DNA of 24,563 bases from Enterococcus_G camelliae (GCF_042685105.1 NZ_JBHUMO010000008.1:1-24563); one strand, 5' to 3'. Counted from the first letter of the stretch, positions 1-7,721 are shown. Program-made: numbers and translations. Notes: generated from the sequence alone by a model not told the origin.

Positions 1-13
1 GAATTTCAGGTTG

Positions 14-53
14 CCCGCAATGGCTTTTTAATATATCTTAAGCGATTTGCGGG
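14..53. promoter_or_regulatory. Inverted repeat upstream of the conjugation operon
   Basis: A perfect 7-bp inverted repeat (CCCGCAA at 14-20, TTGCGGG at 47-53) with a 26-nt spacer lies ahead of the first ICE gene. The 1-152 stretch otherwise holds no gene I can support and no convincing sigma-A promoter. The repeat could be an operator, a leader hairpin or chance; its role is unknown. Confidence 0.2.
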
Positions 54-152
54 ACTATGCACTTTTGCGCTGCAACCGTGTGTACTTTTATTCTGCCATA
101 AACATACGTGTTGTATGTCGATGATTTAGTGAAAGCATAGGAGGAAAAGATT

Positions 153-527
153 ATGAGATTAACAGAGGGTATTGTAGTAGATTCAAGATTAACATTCGGA
201 AATTTGCGTTTTTCTGCATTACGTCGAGAAGTACGCAAACAAAATGAGGATGGAACGGTTAGCAACGAGGTAAAAGAACGAACCTATAATTTGAAATCCT
301 CTGCGCAAGGTCGAATGATTCAAGTTAGTATCCCAGCAAATGTGCCCTTACGCGAGTTTGCTTATGATGCAGAGGTAGAGTTGGTCAATCCAATCGTGGA
401 TACGGTCGCCAATTATGTTTTCCGAGAAGGAACTACTGTTAATTGGTTCATTAAGGCAGATGATTTAGTCTTGAAACGACAACCGAATCAAGGAAACCCT
501 ACAAACCAAAATGAAGGAAAGAAATAG
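153..527 (+). CDS. DUF961 (YdcP-like) ICE protein, Tn916 Orf22/Orf23 type
   Basis: This 124-aa protein matches the DUF961 family encoded at the head of the Tn916/ICEBs1 conjugation operon. Recognisable features are the opening MRLTEGIVVD, the conserved stretch LRFSALRREVRKQNEDG and the PANVPLREF segment. It is soluble, with no signal peptide or membrane span, and has a low-complexity Asn/Gln/Lys tail. The start is the ATG at 153, 7 bases after a strong GGAGGAAAAG ribosome site. It runs directly into the next gene, so the two are probably co-transcribed. Family members are needed for, or assist, conjugation in Tn916-like elements, but their biochemical role is unsettled. The family call is firm; which of the Tn916 paralogues it represents is not. 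Confidence 0.85.
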   Translation: MRLTEGIVVDSRLTFGNLRFSALRREVRKQNEDGTVSNEVKERTYNLKSSAQGRMIQVSIPANVPLREFAYDAEVELVNPIVDTVANYVFREGTTVNWFIKADDLVLKRQPNQGNPTNQNEGKK

Positions 528-872
528 GTGAAGCGTATGGAAATTAATGTGGAACATATTTTAGATTGTCTCGATCGTTATGGCAAAGGAGAACTAACTA
601 AAGAACAAGTCAACGAAGATTTGACGATAGACGAAAAAGTATTTCTTATTATGAATCAGGATTTTTTTGAAACCAATGAGGAAGATTTTGACGTACTCAA
701 ATGGTTGGATGAGGAAGAGTCCTTCTTTATGGTTGTCGAAGTAAATGAAAACTTATGTCGCCAGGCAGAATCTGTCTTGGAAGAAATTGGTGTGGAGATG
801 CCGGATGCCATCGAAAGCTTTTTAAAACAATTGGTAGAAACGAAACAACTTCCCGTAGTAGTAAATGACTAG
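528..872 (+). CDS. Small acidic ICE protein with a RelB/DinJ-like C-terminal segment
   Basis: A 114-aa, strongly acidic protein directly after the DUF961 gene. Two starts are possible: GTG at 528, six bases after AAGGAAAG, or ATG at 537, seven bases after AGGTGA; the second gives 111 aa. The first ~65 residues are acidic and unlike anything I recognise. The last ~40 (VNENLCRQAESVLEEIGVEM, then DAIESFLKQLV) follow the pattern of the ribbon-helix-helix DNA-binding region of RelB/DinJ antitoxins. No RelE/YafQ-like toxin lies next to it. Its position inside the conjugation operon suggests a regulator or accessory DNA-binding protein of the ICE rather than a toxin-antitoxin member. That function is inference. 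A rho-independent terminator follows at once. Confidence 0.65.
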   Translation: MKRMEINVEHILDCLDRYGKGELTKEQVNEDLTIDEKVFLIMNQDFFETNEEDFDVLKWLDEEESFFMVVEVNENLCRQAESVLEEIGVEMPDAIESFLKQLVETKQLPVVVND

Positions 873-889
873 CATAACTTTTTAAAATT

Positions 890-916
890 GCCCAATGAAA
901 TCCTATTGGGCTTTTT
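890..916 (+). terminator. Rho-independent terminator
   Basis: A GCCCAAT stem (890-896) pairs perfectly with ATTGGGC (905-911) across an 8-nt loop and is followed by five Ts. It lies between the small acidic gene and the coupling ATPase. Because the next gene starts within 30 bases, it may attenuate rather than fully stop transcription into the conjugation operon. Confidence 0.75.
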
Positions 917-925
917 CGACTGGGG

Positions 926-2287
926 GTGGAAACCATCAAAATGTACAAAGGGCATCGCATACGAGCAGGAGATCAGCACTTGGTTTATCACTTTGTTCTT
1001 GGATGGCTAAGTGCCTTATTCATCGGTTGGATGGACGTCTTTTATTTTCAAGAGCTTAGACAATTTGATCTTTCTAAGCCATCACTTTCTACTATTGAAA
1101 TTGTTTGGTCTATAAAAGATTTAGCATGTCTACTTGGAAGTCTCGCTCTTGCAGGAGCTATGATGTTACTTTATATTCATTTTTTTTTTGATCATTGGCG
1201 AAGTCTGTGGCATCGACAAAAGTTGGCTCGGATGATTCTAGAAAACCATTGGTATGAAGTGAAACAAACTCAAGGTGAAGGTTTTTTCAAAGATTTGAAT
1301 AGTAGTCGGACCAAAGAGAGCATCAGCTACTTCCCCAAAATTTATTATCGAATGAAAGATGGCTTACTTTCTATTCGCGTTCAAATTTCACTGGGAAAAT
1401 ATCAGGATCAGCTTTTAAAGTTGGAAAAGAAGTTAGAAAGCGGACTGTATTGTGAATTAGTAGAAAAGGAACTCAAAGACTCTTATGTGGAATACACCTT
1501 GTTATACGATATGATTGCCAATCGAATTGGAATTGAAGAAGTAGTGGCAGAAAACGGGACTCTGCGATTGATGAAAAATCAAGTATGGGCGTATGATTCT
1601 TTACCTCATATGTTAATCGCTGGTGGAACAGGTGGTGGGAAGACATATTTCTTACTCACCATTATCGAAGCACTATTGAAGTCAGATGCAGAATTGTTTA
1701 TCCTCGATCCAAAAAATGCGGACCTCGCCGATTTAGGTACGGTAATGCCCCATGTCTATTCACAAAAGGAAGAAATTTCTACTTGCGTGGAAGACTTTTA
1801 CGAACGCATGATGGCTCGTAGCAAGGCAATGAAAGAAATGCCCAACTACAAAACAGGAGAGAACTATGCGTATCTTGAACTTCCGCCCAACTTTTTAATT
1901 TTTGATGAATACGTGGCTTATATTGAGATGTTAACAACGAAAGAAAGTGCGGTGATTTTGAATAAGCTCAAACAAATCGTGATGTTAGGTCGTCAGTCGG
2001 GTTTCTTTCTGATTTTGGCTTGTCAAAGACCAGATGCAAAATATTTAGGAGATGGGATTCGCGATCAATTCAACTTTCGCGTAGCTTTAGGACGTATGAG
2101 TGAACTCGGGTATTCCATGATGTTTGGCGAGGTTGATAAAAATTTCTTTATGAAACGCATCAAAGGTCGAGGCTATGTAGATACAGGAGGGAGTGTGATT
2201 AGTGAATTTTATACACCACTTGTATCAAAAGAATACGATTTTTTAAAAGAAATTTCTAATATTTATTGCAGCAGGAAAGTATTATGA
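926..2287 (+). CDS. FtsK/SpoIIIE-type conjugative coupling ATPase (TcpA / Tn916 Orf21)
   Basis: This 453-aa protein is the DNA-translocating coupling ATPase that brings the nicked ICE strand to the conjugation machine at the membrane. Two hydrophobic N-terminal segments (about residues 20-40 and 65-90) anchor it. The motor domain carries the Walker A GGTGGGKT at about residues 233-240 and a Walker B in the segment FLIFDEYVAY; a conserved ILACQRPDAKYL stretch follows. Length and motif order agree with Tn916 Orf21. The GTG at 926 is one possible start; an ATG at 941 behind GGGGGTGG gives a protein five residues shorter. The extreme C-terminus (after DFLKEI) differs from the Tn916 family as I recall it and stops just before foreign cargo, so the insertion may have replaced the last codons. 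A fragment of a second, related gene lies at 19250. Confidence 0.9.
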   Translation: METIKMYKGHRIRAGDQHLVYHFVLGWLSALFIGWMDVFYFQELRQFDLSKPSLSTIEIVWSIKDLACLLGSLALAGAMMLLYIHFFFDHWRSLWHRQKLARMILENHWYEVKQTQGEGFFKDLNSSRTKESISYFPKIYYRMKDGLLSIRVQISLGKYQDQLLKLEKKLESGLYCELVEKELKDSYVEYTLLYDMIANRIGIEEVVAENGTLRLMKNQVWAYDSLPHMLIAGGTGGGKTYFLLTIIEALLKSDAELFILDPKNADLADLGTVMPHVYSQKEEISTCVEDFYERMMARSKAMKEMPNYKTGENYAYLELPPNFLIFDEYVAYIEMLTTKESAVILNKLKQIVMLGRQSGFFLILACQRPDAKYLGDGIRDQFNFRVALGRMSELGYSMMFGEVDKNFFMKRIKGRGYVDTGGSVISEFYTPLVSKEYDFLKEISNIYCSRKVL

Positions 2288-2376
2288 AATAGTTTCATTC
2301 AAAAACTGGATGGATAGTTTTTTATCTTCACTTTAAAAAAATCATGAAAAATACTTCCTTTTTTTAATAAATAAAG

Positions 2377-2382
2377 TATAAT
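2377..2382 (+). promoter_or_regulatory. Probable -10 box of the DUF5986-like/ImmA cargo unit
   Basis: A consensus TATAAT lies 34 bases before the first possible start of the next gene, in the AT-rich gap after the coupling ATPase. No good -35 box sits 17 bp upstream (CTTCCT at best). It marks the cargo pair as a separate transcription unit from the conjugation genes. Confidence 0.45.
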
Positions 2383-2406
2383 TGATTACAAATAGAAGGA
2401 TATGAG

Positions 2407-3186
2407 GTGGAGTGTGTGAACAAGTTTTCTTTAGCAAATGAATTGAGTCAATCAATCGTAGATGGTATTTTGAAGGGATATAAAGAGTATCTTGATGTAA
2501 GAAGACGGGCTCAAAAAGATTTAAAAGTCAGTGGAGCGTATGCCTGGGTTAAAGGAAATCATATAGATTCCAGTGTAGATGAAGCATGTTCGAATTATAA
2601 TCAAGTTCAAAGCTCAATTGAGAAAGCGGGATATACTTGGGAATATCTTCAGTTCATTCTGAAGGATACACAAGAAAAATATCTTGTAATTGTAAAAAAT
2701 AGTCGAGGAATTACAAAAACTTTTAACGGGAAAGTGGATAATAACAAAAAGGAAAATTATTTATATGAATATGCTGGTATTAACAATCGAATCATTGAAA
2801 GCAAGTCTTTGCAGTCGGTAGCATCTGAAAAAGTTGTTCAACTGGAACTTTCTCTTCCTGAATTGGAAGCAATAAATAAAAATGTTGCTATGAAGGCTCC
2901 AGAAGGATACAATCGTTTTTATGTGGTAACGTACGAATTTGATTCCCAATCCAAAATGATTAGCAAAATTGCTTTGACACTACCAAATCAACATGAAATG
3001 AGTCTAGTTGAAGTTGCAGACTTAACGCCATTAATAGAGAAAAGTATTTATTCAATTAGTGATGAAGAACTTGAAATTGTGAAGGGAGATAAAGTTCCTG
3101 AAAGCATCTATGCGGATGAAGATCAGTCTTTTGGTTATGGGATTGCTGCAGAAGAACAAGACGATACAAAGAAAGAAGCAAATTAA
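2407..3186 (+). CDS. Hypothetical protein paired with an ImmA-type regulator (DUF5986-like)
   Basis: A soluble protein of 256-259 aa. The GTG at 2416 (giving MNKFSLANEL...) is the better start because the ribosome site GAGGTGGAG lies just ahead of it; the GTG at 2407 overlaps that site. I see no catalytic motif, membrane span or signal peptide. The C-terminus is acidic and low in complexity (EEQDDTKKEAN). The arrangement, a ~260-aa protein 13 bases ahead of an XRE plus ImmA/IrrE protein, recalls pairs annotated as DUF5986 with the spr1629 family repressor/antitoxin; I base this on memory of that pairing, not on a search. It may be the partner whose activity or stability the metalloprotease controls. 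Codon use is more AT-rich than the ICE backbone, which fits transferred cargo. Confidence 0.6.
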   Translation: MECVNKFSLANELSQSIVDGILKGYKEYLDVRRRAQKDLKVSGAYAWVKGNHIDSSVDEACSNYNQVQSSIEKAGYTWEYLQFILKDTQEKYLVIVKNSRGITKTFNGKVDNNKKENYLYEYAGINNRIIESKSLQSVASEKVVQLELSLPELEAINKNVAMKAPEGYNRFYVVTYEFDSQSKMISKIALTLPNQHEMSLVEVADLTPLIEKSIYSISDEELEIVKGDKVPESIYADEDQSFGYGIAAEEQDDTKKEAN

Positions 3187-3199
3187 GTAGAGAGTTGGG

Positions 3200-4399
3200 A
3201 TGATTTCTATGTTTTACGGAGAGAAGTTAAGTAGTCTAAGGGAGTTAAACGGTCTCTCCAGAAAAGAACTAGCAGATCAATTGAAAATAACTGAACAGGC
3301 AGTATGGCAATATGAAAGTGATTCTATACTGCCTCGAATTGAGATATTAAATCAATTGCGTAGTTTATTTTGTGTGGAGACGAAATATTTTTTCTCATCA
3401 ACTTATCTGAAAGATAAAGTTAGTGAGGAAAAAATTGCATATAGAGCAGAAGATAGGGAATCTAGAAAAAAGACAAAACTTGAACTTACTTTTTTGAATT
3501 ATGTTGATTATTATATCAATTATTTTGAACAGAAATTGATAATTCCAAAGGCACCAATAATTGATATCAGAGAAAAAACTTTGAAATTTGTTAAGGAAAG
3601 CCCTTTAGAAAGAAATGAAATAATAAAAAAAGTTGCAGAATTTGCTAGAACTGAACTATCTTTAAAAGACAATAAAAATCTAATGTATACTTTGGAGAAT
3701 AGTGGGGTTTATATTCTAGAAAAAAATTTAGGATCTAAAATTGATGCTTATAGTACAGTTACAAATGATGGGCGATTGTATATAATTTTAGGTACTGTTA
3801 GGAAATCTGCAGTCAGAAGAAACTTTGATTTAGTTCATGAATTGGGGCACCTTTTATTACACGCAGATGTAGATATGGATATATTAACTGCTGCAGAATT
3901 AAAAGTTATTGAGAAGGAAGCTCATTTGTTTGCGTCTATATTTTTATTGCCAGAAGAAGAGTTTACTAATGATTTCTTGAAATTAAAAAGGAAATCGAAT
4001 CCTGATTATTATATTGACTTGAAAAGGAAATATCTAGTCTCAATTTCAGCACTGGAAATGAGAGCCTATGGATTAGGATTGATGACTTATCAAGAAAATC
4101 GATATTTCTGGGGACAACTAACTAAAAAAGGATATAAACTGTTAGAACCTTTAGACGATGAAATTCCTCCAGTAAGACCAGGTAAAGTTCGCTCTCTTCT
4201 TAAATTTGTACTCGATAAAAATGTAGTCAACTTAAAATTTTTATTGAATCAGTTTAACATCTTACCTAGCTTTCTTTCTAATTTATTTAATTTAGAAGAA
4301 CATTTTTTTGATCAGTATTTAGAAATAAAAAAGGATTACTTTATTGATGCTAGAATTGTAGATTTAGATGATTTTCGTGACAAGGCTTCTCTTAGTTGA
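3200..4399 (+). CDS. XRE HTH plus ImmA/IrrE-type metalloprotease (spr1629-like repressor/antitoxin)
   Basis: A 399-aa two-domain protein. Residues 1-60 form a Cro/C1-type helix-turn-helix (EKLSSLRELNGLSRKELADQ, then ITEQAVWQYE). Residues ~130-290 form an ImmA/IrrE (DUF955) zinc protease domain with the HELGH motif at 213-217 and a downstream E-rich helix followed by FASIFLLPEEE, where the third zinc ligand normally sits. The remaining ~110 residues are a family-specific tail. Proteins of this build act as DNA-binding repressors that cleave, or are relieved by, a partner, in mobile-element induction and in toxin-antitoxin systems. Spacing to the previous gene is 13 bases, so the two form an operon. 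An ATG at 3209 is an alternative start. The motifs are certain; the target is unknown. Confidence 0.85.
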   Translation: MISMFYGEKLSSLRELNGLSRKELADQLKITEQAVWQYESDSILPRIEILNQLRSLFCVETKYFFSSTYLKDKVSEEKIAYRAEDRESRKKTKLELTFLNYVDYYINYFEQKLIIPKAPIIDIREKTLKFVKESPLERNEIIKKVAEFARTELSLKDNKNLMYTLENSGVYILEKNLGSKIDAYSTVTNDGRLYIILGTVRKSAVRRNFDLVHELGHLLLHADVDMDILTAAELKVIEKEAHLFASIFLLPEEEFTNDFLKLKRKSNPDYYIDLKRKYLVSISALEMRAYGLGLMTYQENRYFWGQLTKKGYKLLEPLDDEIPPVRPGKVRSLLKFVLDKNVVNLKFLLNQFNILPSFLSNLFNLEEHFFDQYLEIKKDYFIDARIVDLDDFRDKASLS

Positions 4400-4474
4400 G
4401 AAATTTATTTCATATTACTTTAGAATATTCCAATATTTTTAACCTGTTGTTTACAAAATTGGAGGAAGAGTTAC

Positions 4475-4641
4475 ATGACTGAGAAAGAAAAGTTGAGGAA
4501 ATTATGGCAAAGTATAACCGTAACTTTTCTACACTACAAAAGAATGCCTCTGCGAAAGAGCTGAAGACAGTATTTAAATTTGTAGCAGATGAATCCAATC
4601 GAAAACAACGAGAATTGATTGGTTTGGATAAAGAAAAATAA
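4475..4641 (+). pseudogene. Small ORF (~55 aa), apparently frameshifted by one base
   Basis: An ATG at 4475 sits 5 bases after a strong GGAGGAAGAG ribosome site but its frame ends after 29 codons. A second frame, from the ATG at 4504 to the TAA at 4639-4641, stays open for 45 codons. Adding one A to the run at 4488-4491 joins them into one ~55-aa basic protein reading MTEKEKVEEIMAKYNRNFST and ending LIGLDKEK. I do not recognise the protein. The good ribosome site, the clean joined frame and the terminator just downstream argue for a genuine small gene that is either broken or misread here. Confidence 0.45.
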
Positions 4642-4665
4642 ATTTGAAATTGAAATAGTTTTAAG

Positions 4666-4696
4666 AGCCAAGAGCAAAAATGTTCTTGGCTTTTTT
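4666..4696 (+). terminator. Rho-independent terminator
   Basis: AGCCAAGA (4666-4673) pairs with TCTTGGCT (4684-4691) across a 10-nt loop, followed by a run of six Ts. It ends the ImmA/small-ORF unit just before the methyltransferase. Confidence 0.8.
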
Positions 4697-4719
4697 CTTT
4701 GCAATGAATGAGGTGATGT

Positions 4720-5862
4720 ATGACATTTTTAGATTTATTCGCCGGGATTGGTGGTTTTCGCTTAGGTATGGAACAAGCGGGCCACCAGTGTATCGGCTTT
4801 TGTGAAATTGATGAATTTGCCCGGCGGAGTTATAAGGCAATTCATGATACAAGGAGGGAGGTGGAAATGCATGACATCACAAGTGTATCAGACGAGTTTG
4901 TTCACTCCCTCGGACCAGTGGACATCATTTGCGGCGGATTTCCGTGCCAAGCTTTTTCAATTGCGGGAAAGCGGCAAGGATTTTCCGATACTCGAGGTAC
5001 TTTATTCTTTGAAATCGCTCGGTTCACCACTCTTCTCCGACCTAAGTTTTTATTCCTTGAGAACGTCCGGGGATTGCTCAATCACGAAGGAGGGGCTACG
5101 TTCGAGACGATCCTCCGAACGCTGGATGGATTGGGGTATGATGTGGAATGGCAGGTGCTTAACTCAAAGGCCTATGTTCCCCAAAGCCGTGAGCGGGTCT
5201 TCCTTATCGGACATTCTCGAGACGCATGTACCGAACAAGTATTTCCTATCATTGGATCGTCTCCAACATCTGATCAAAACATCAGAAACTTGGTAAATAT
5301 CAATCCTTCCAATCGAGGCATGGGTGGACAAGTCTATGGTTCAGATGGTGTAGCGCCAACCTTAACTGGTGATGAAGGAATCAAAATCGCACTGCCTGTG
5401 AATGATGGAATTTCAGTAGCGGGTATGTTACCGGGAAATTTTGAACAAGGCAATCGGGTATACGAAGTAACCGGAACCGCCCCCACCTTGTCAACGAAAC
5501 AAGGGGGAACGAAAATCATGATTCGGAAAAATGAAACAGAATATCAAGAGGTGAAGCCAGGGGACAGTGTGAACCTGGCTTTTCCTAATTCCACAAGTCG
5601 TCGAGGACGTCTGGGAAAACAAAGTGTGCATACTTTACTAACAGGAGACCAACAAGCAGTTGTCACGGATCAGTATCAGATTCGGAAGCTAACACCTAGA
5701 GAGTGCTGGCGACTTCAAGGCTTTCCCGATTGGGCTTTTGACCAAGCTTCTCAAGTTAATTCAGATAGTCAGTTGTATAAGCAGGCCGGAAACTCAGTAA
5801 CAGTTCCGGTCATTTTTGATATTGCAAGAAGGTTAACGGAGGTAAAAATAGATGATTTATGA
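4720..5862 (+). CDS. DNA (cytosine-5) methyltransferase, no partner nuclease visible
   Basis: A 380-aa C5-MTase that transfers a methyl group from S-adenosylmethionine to cytosine. Motif I is DLFAGIGGFRLG (residues 5-16), motif IV is GGFPCQAFS with the catalytic Cys at 76, motif VI is ENV (114-116), and motif VIII is QSRERVFLIG (155-164). Motifs IX and X appear as LTPRECWRLQGFPDWAF and QAGNSVTVPV near the C-terminus. The target-recognition region between VIII and IX contains repeated APTLTGDEG/APTLSTKQGG-like units, which resembles phage- and ICE-borne enzymes. The ATG at 4720 follows GAGGTGAT. No restriction endonuclease is adjacent, so it probably protects the ICE from host restriction during transfer, alongside ArdA; that role is inference. 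Its sequence specificity cannot be read from the sequence. Confidence 0.93.
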   Translation: MTFLDLFAGIGGFRLGMEQAGHQCIGFCEIDEFARRSYKAIHDTRREVEMHDITSVSDEFVHSLGPVDIICGGFPCQAFSIAGKRQGFSDTRGTLFFEIARFTTLLRPKFLFLENVRGLLNHEGGATFETILRTLDGLGYDVEWQVLNSKAYVPQSRERVFLIGHSRDACTEQVFPIIGSSPTSDQNIRNLVNINPSNRGMGGQVYGSDGVAPTLTGDEGIKIALPVNDGISVAGMLPGNFEQGNRVYEVTGTAPTLSTKQGGTKIMIRKNETEYQEVKPGDSVNLAFPNSTSRRGRLGKQSVHTLLTGDQQAVVTDQYQIRKLTPRECWRLQGFPDWAFDQASQVNSDSQLYKQAGNSVTVPVIFDIARRLTEVKIDDL

Positions 5863-6142
5863 TGAGTTGATTGGGGAAATCTACAGGGTGATTGGCAAGA
5901 TTCAGTCAGATCCGGAATTGGAAGAAGAACTGTACCGGCTCAATTTTGATATTCGCAAAAACGGGGTGAAGGTCACTGGTGATTCATATGTAATGGACGA
6001 GGAAACCGATGCTCGAATGGAGCTGAATCAAATCATCAGTGAATTGGAACGGATTGCGGACCTTGCCAAAGAACCGGATATCCGTCAATACTTGCTCGAG
6101 ATAAAAGCAGAACTAGAAATTGAGGGCATTACCGCGGAGTAA
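5852..6142 (+). CDS. Hypothetical protein overlapping the methyltransferase
   Basis: A 96-aa acidic, mostly helical protein. Its ATG lies inside the last codons of the methyltransferase gene (11-bp overlap) behind a good ribosome site, GGAGGTAAAAATAG, so the two are translationally coupled. It has no membrane span, cysteine cluster or motif that I recognise. Heptad-like leucine/isoleucine spacing (ELNQIISELERIADLAKE) suggests a coiled coil. Tight coupling points to a partner or modulator of the methyltransferase, or an ICE gene that happens to sit there. Its stop codon lies 29 bases before the oriT repeats. Confidence 0.65.
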   Translation: MIYDELIGEIYRVIGKIQSDPELEEELYRLNFDIRKNGVKVTGDSYVMDEETDARMELNQIISELERIADLAKEPDIRQYLLEIKAELEIEGITAE

Positions 6143-6171
6143 CAACCAAGTAAACCACTGATAGGCGCTGA

Positions 6172-6275
6172 CCGCGGGGGATTTGCGAAGCAGAAATCCT
6201 CCGTGGTGCTGTGCCTGTTCATGGACGGCGCCAGCCGGCCATGATGTCTTACCCCCCGTATCTAACAGGGGGGTA
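6172..6275 (+). other. Origin of transfer (oriT) of the Tn916/ICEBs1 type
   Basis: The core is a perfect inverted repeat, TACCCCCC (6250-6257) and GGGGGGTA (6268-6275), around GTATCTAACA. This closely resembles the C-run/CTAACA/G-run nic region known for ICEBs1 and Tn916. An imperfect 13-bp repeat (6172-6184 with 6194-6206, 11 of 13 bases matching) and GC-rich palindromes such as GGCGCC lie just upstream, as in other oriTs of this family. It sits directly ahead of the relaxase gene, as expected. The GC content stands out sharply from the surrounding AT-rich DNA. The exact nick position is not stated because it must be mapped. Confidence 0.85.
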
Positions 6276-6346
6276 CAAAAACACAAAAAATAAGCAAGTA
6301 ATCCTTAATAATTGCTGATATAGCAAGGAAAATTAACGATTTGATT

Positions 6347-6381
6347 AAGTGTGAAGTATTCGTCAATTACTTCACACTTTT
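6347..6381 (+). terminator. Hairpin between oriT and the relaxase gene
   Basis: A perfect 12-bp stem, AAGTGTGAAGTA (6347-6358) with TACTTCACACTT (6368-6379), has a 9-nt loop and only four Ts from 6378. It lies immediately before the relaxase ribosome site AGGAGGTGATT. It could be a terminator or attenuator for the relaxase, or a single-strand structure used in ICE replication. The short T-run makes strong termination uncertain. Confidence 0.55.
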
Positions 6382-6399
6382 GCTTTAGGAGGTGATTAT

Positions 6400-7583
6400 T
6401 TGGCGAAAAGAAATTTAAGCAAGGAATTGCTGAAAGAAAAGCGTAAGGATTACAAGATTTCGCAGAACAAATTAGCTGTCGCATGTAATTTGACTAGAGA
6501 ATATATCAATAAGATTGAATCAGGTCTACTTACACCATCAGAAAAAACCATGAGGAAAATTTTTGACCAACTGGAAAGTTTCAATCCCGATTTGCCTTTG
6601 ACATTACTTTTTGACTATGTAAGGATTCGTTTCCCCACAACGGATGCACGAAAAATTATTCAAGAAATTCTCCATTTGAAATTTGAGTATATGCTTCATG
6701 AGGATTACGCCTTTTACTCTTATCAGGAACAATATGTTATGGGCGATATTGTAGTGATGCTGTCTCATGAAGAAGATAAAGGAGTACTTTTAGAATTAAA
6801 GGGGCGAGGTTGCCGGCAATTTGAAACTTTTTACTCGCCCAAAAGCGTAGCTGGTACGACTTTTTCGAAGATTGTCTAAAAAACGGTGGCGTGATGAAAC
6901 GCTTGGACCTGGCAATCAATGATCGAGTGGGCTTATTGGATATTCCTGATTTAACGAAAAAATGTCAGAAGGAAGAATGTATTTCCTTGTTCCGTACCTT
7001 TAAAAGTTATCGTTCCGGAGAACTGTTGAAAGCTGATGAAAAGGACGGCATGGGCAATACCTTATATATCGGCAGTCTCAAAAGTGAGGTTTACTTCTGT
7101 TTGTACGAAAAAGATTATGAACAATATATCAAGTTAGGGATTCCATTAAACCAGACCGAAACGAAAAACCGCTTTGAGATTCGCTTAAAAAATGATCGTG
7201 CTTATCATGCAATCCAAGACTTGTTAAAAGGTCGCAGCATTGAAAGTACCACATTTTCCATTATCAATCGGTATTTGCGATTTGCGGATAAAGTAGAAGG
7301 TAAAAGGCGAACCAACTGGCCCTTGAATGAACAATGGGGTCGTTTTATTGGACGGAACCGGAAAGAGATTCAATTAACTTCCGAACCGAAACCGTATACC
7401 ATTGAACGAACATTAAATTGGCTAGGCAGACAAGTTGCCCCTACGTGGAAAATGGCTAAGGAGTTGGATCGATTGAATCAGACAACCTATATCCAGGATA
7501 TGGTACAGAATGCACGCCTATCAGACCGACACAAAAAGATTTTGGAGCAACAAAGTATGGCAATTGAAAATTTGATTATATGA
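6400..7583 (+). pseudogene. mobT: MobT/Orf20-family relaxase, split by a one-base frameshift
   Basis: The relaxase nicks oriT and pilots the single strand during transfer. The first part (TTG start at 6400 after AGGAGGTGATT) has an N-terminal helix-turn-helix (NKLAVACNLTREYINKIESG) and the start of the Rep_trans-type catalytic domain, ending GRGCRQFETF before leaving frame and stopping at 6879. The second part, in the other frame, continues exactly where the family does (LLAQKRSWYDFFEDCLKNGG then VMKRLDLAIND) and runs to 7583. Adding one T to the five-T run at 6828-6832 restores a single 394-aa protein, the normal family length. The ORF that begins at 6891 has no ribosome site of its own and is not a separate gene. 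As read, the ICE lacks a full relaxase. A sequencing error in the homopolymer is a real alternative. Confidence 0.88.
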
Positions 7584-7597
7584 AATGAGGAATTTTG

Positions 7598-7717
7598 ATG
7601 GGAATTGTAAAAGATATTTTATTGCTATTTGGTGGCAGTATGCTTGGTGTTACTGTGATGTGCTTGATGCATGCAAGTGCAGCAGCGGATCGAGCAATGG
7701 AAAAGAAAGGAAAGTGA
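7598..7717 (+). CDS. DUF3789 small membrane peptide
   Basis: A 39-aa peptide starting MGIVKDILLLFGGSMLGVTV with one hydrophobic helix and a short charged tail ending MEKKGK. It matches the DUF3789 peptides found after the relaxase gene in Tn916-like elements. The ATG lies 7 bases after AATGAGGA, and the gene ends 4 bases before the TcpD start, so it belongs to the conjugation operon. Its function is unknown; it is probably an inner-membrane accessory of the transfer machine. Confidence 0.75.
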   Translation: MGIVKDILLLFGGSMLGVTVMCLMHASAAADRAMEKKGK

Positions 7718-7721
7718 CAAG

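Noticed and set aside
4802..5296. A 164-codon ORF within the methyltransferase gene
   Set aside because: It overlaps conserved MTase motifs in another frame and its protein shows no family pattern.
6891..7583. A separate replication-initiator gene
   Set aside because: It has no ribosome site and joins the preceding frame through relaxase consensus sequence after one-base repair; it is the C-terminal half of MobT.
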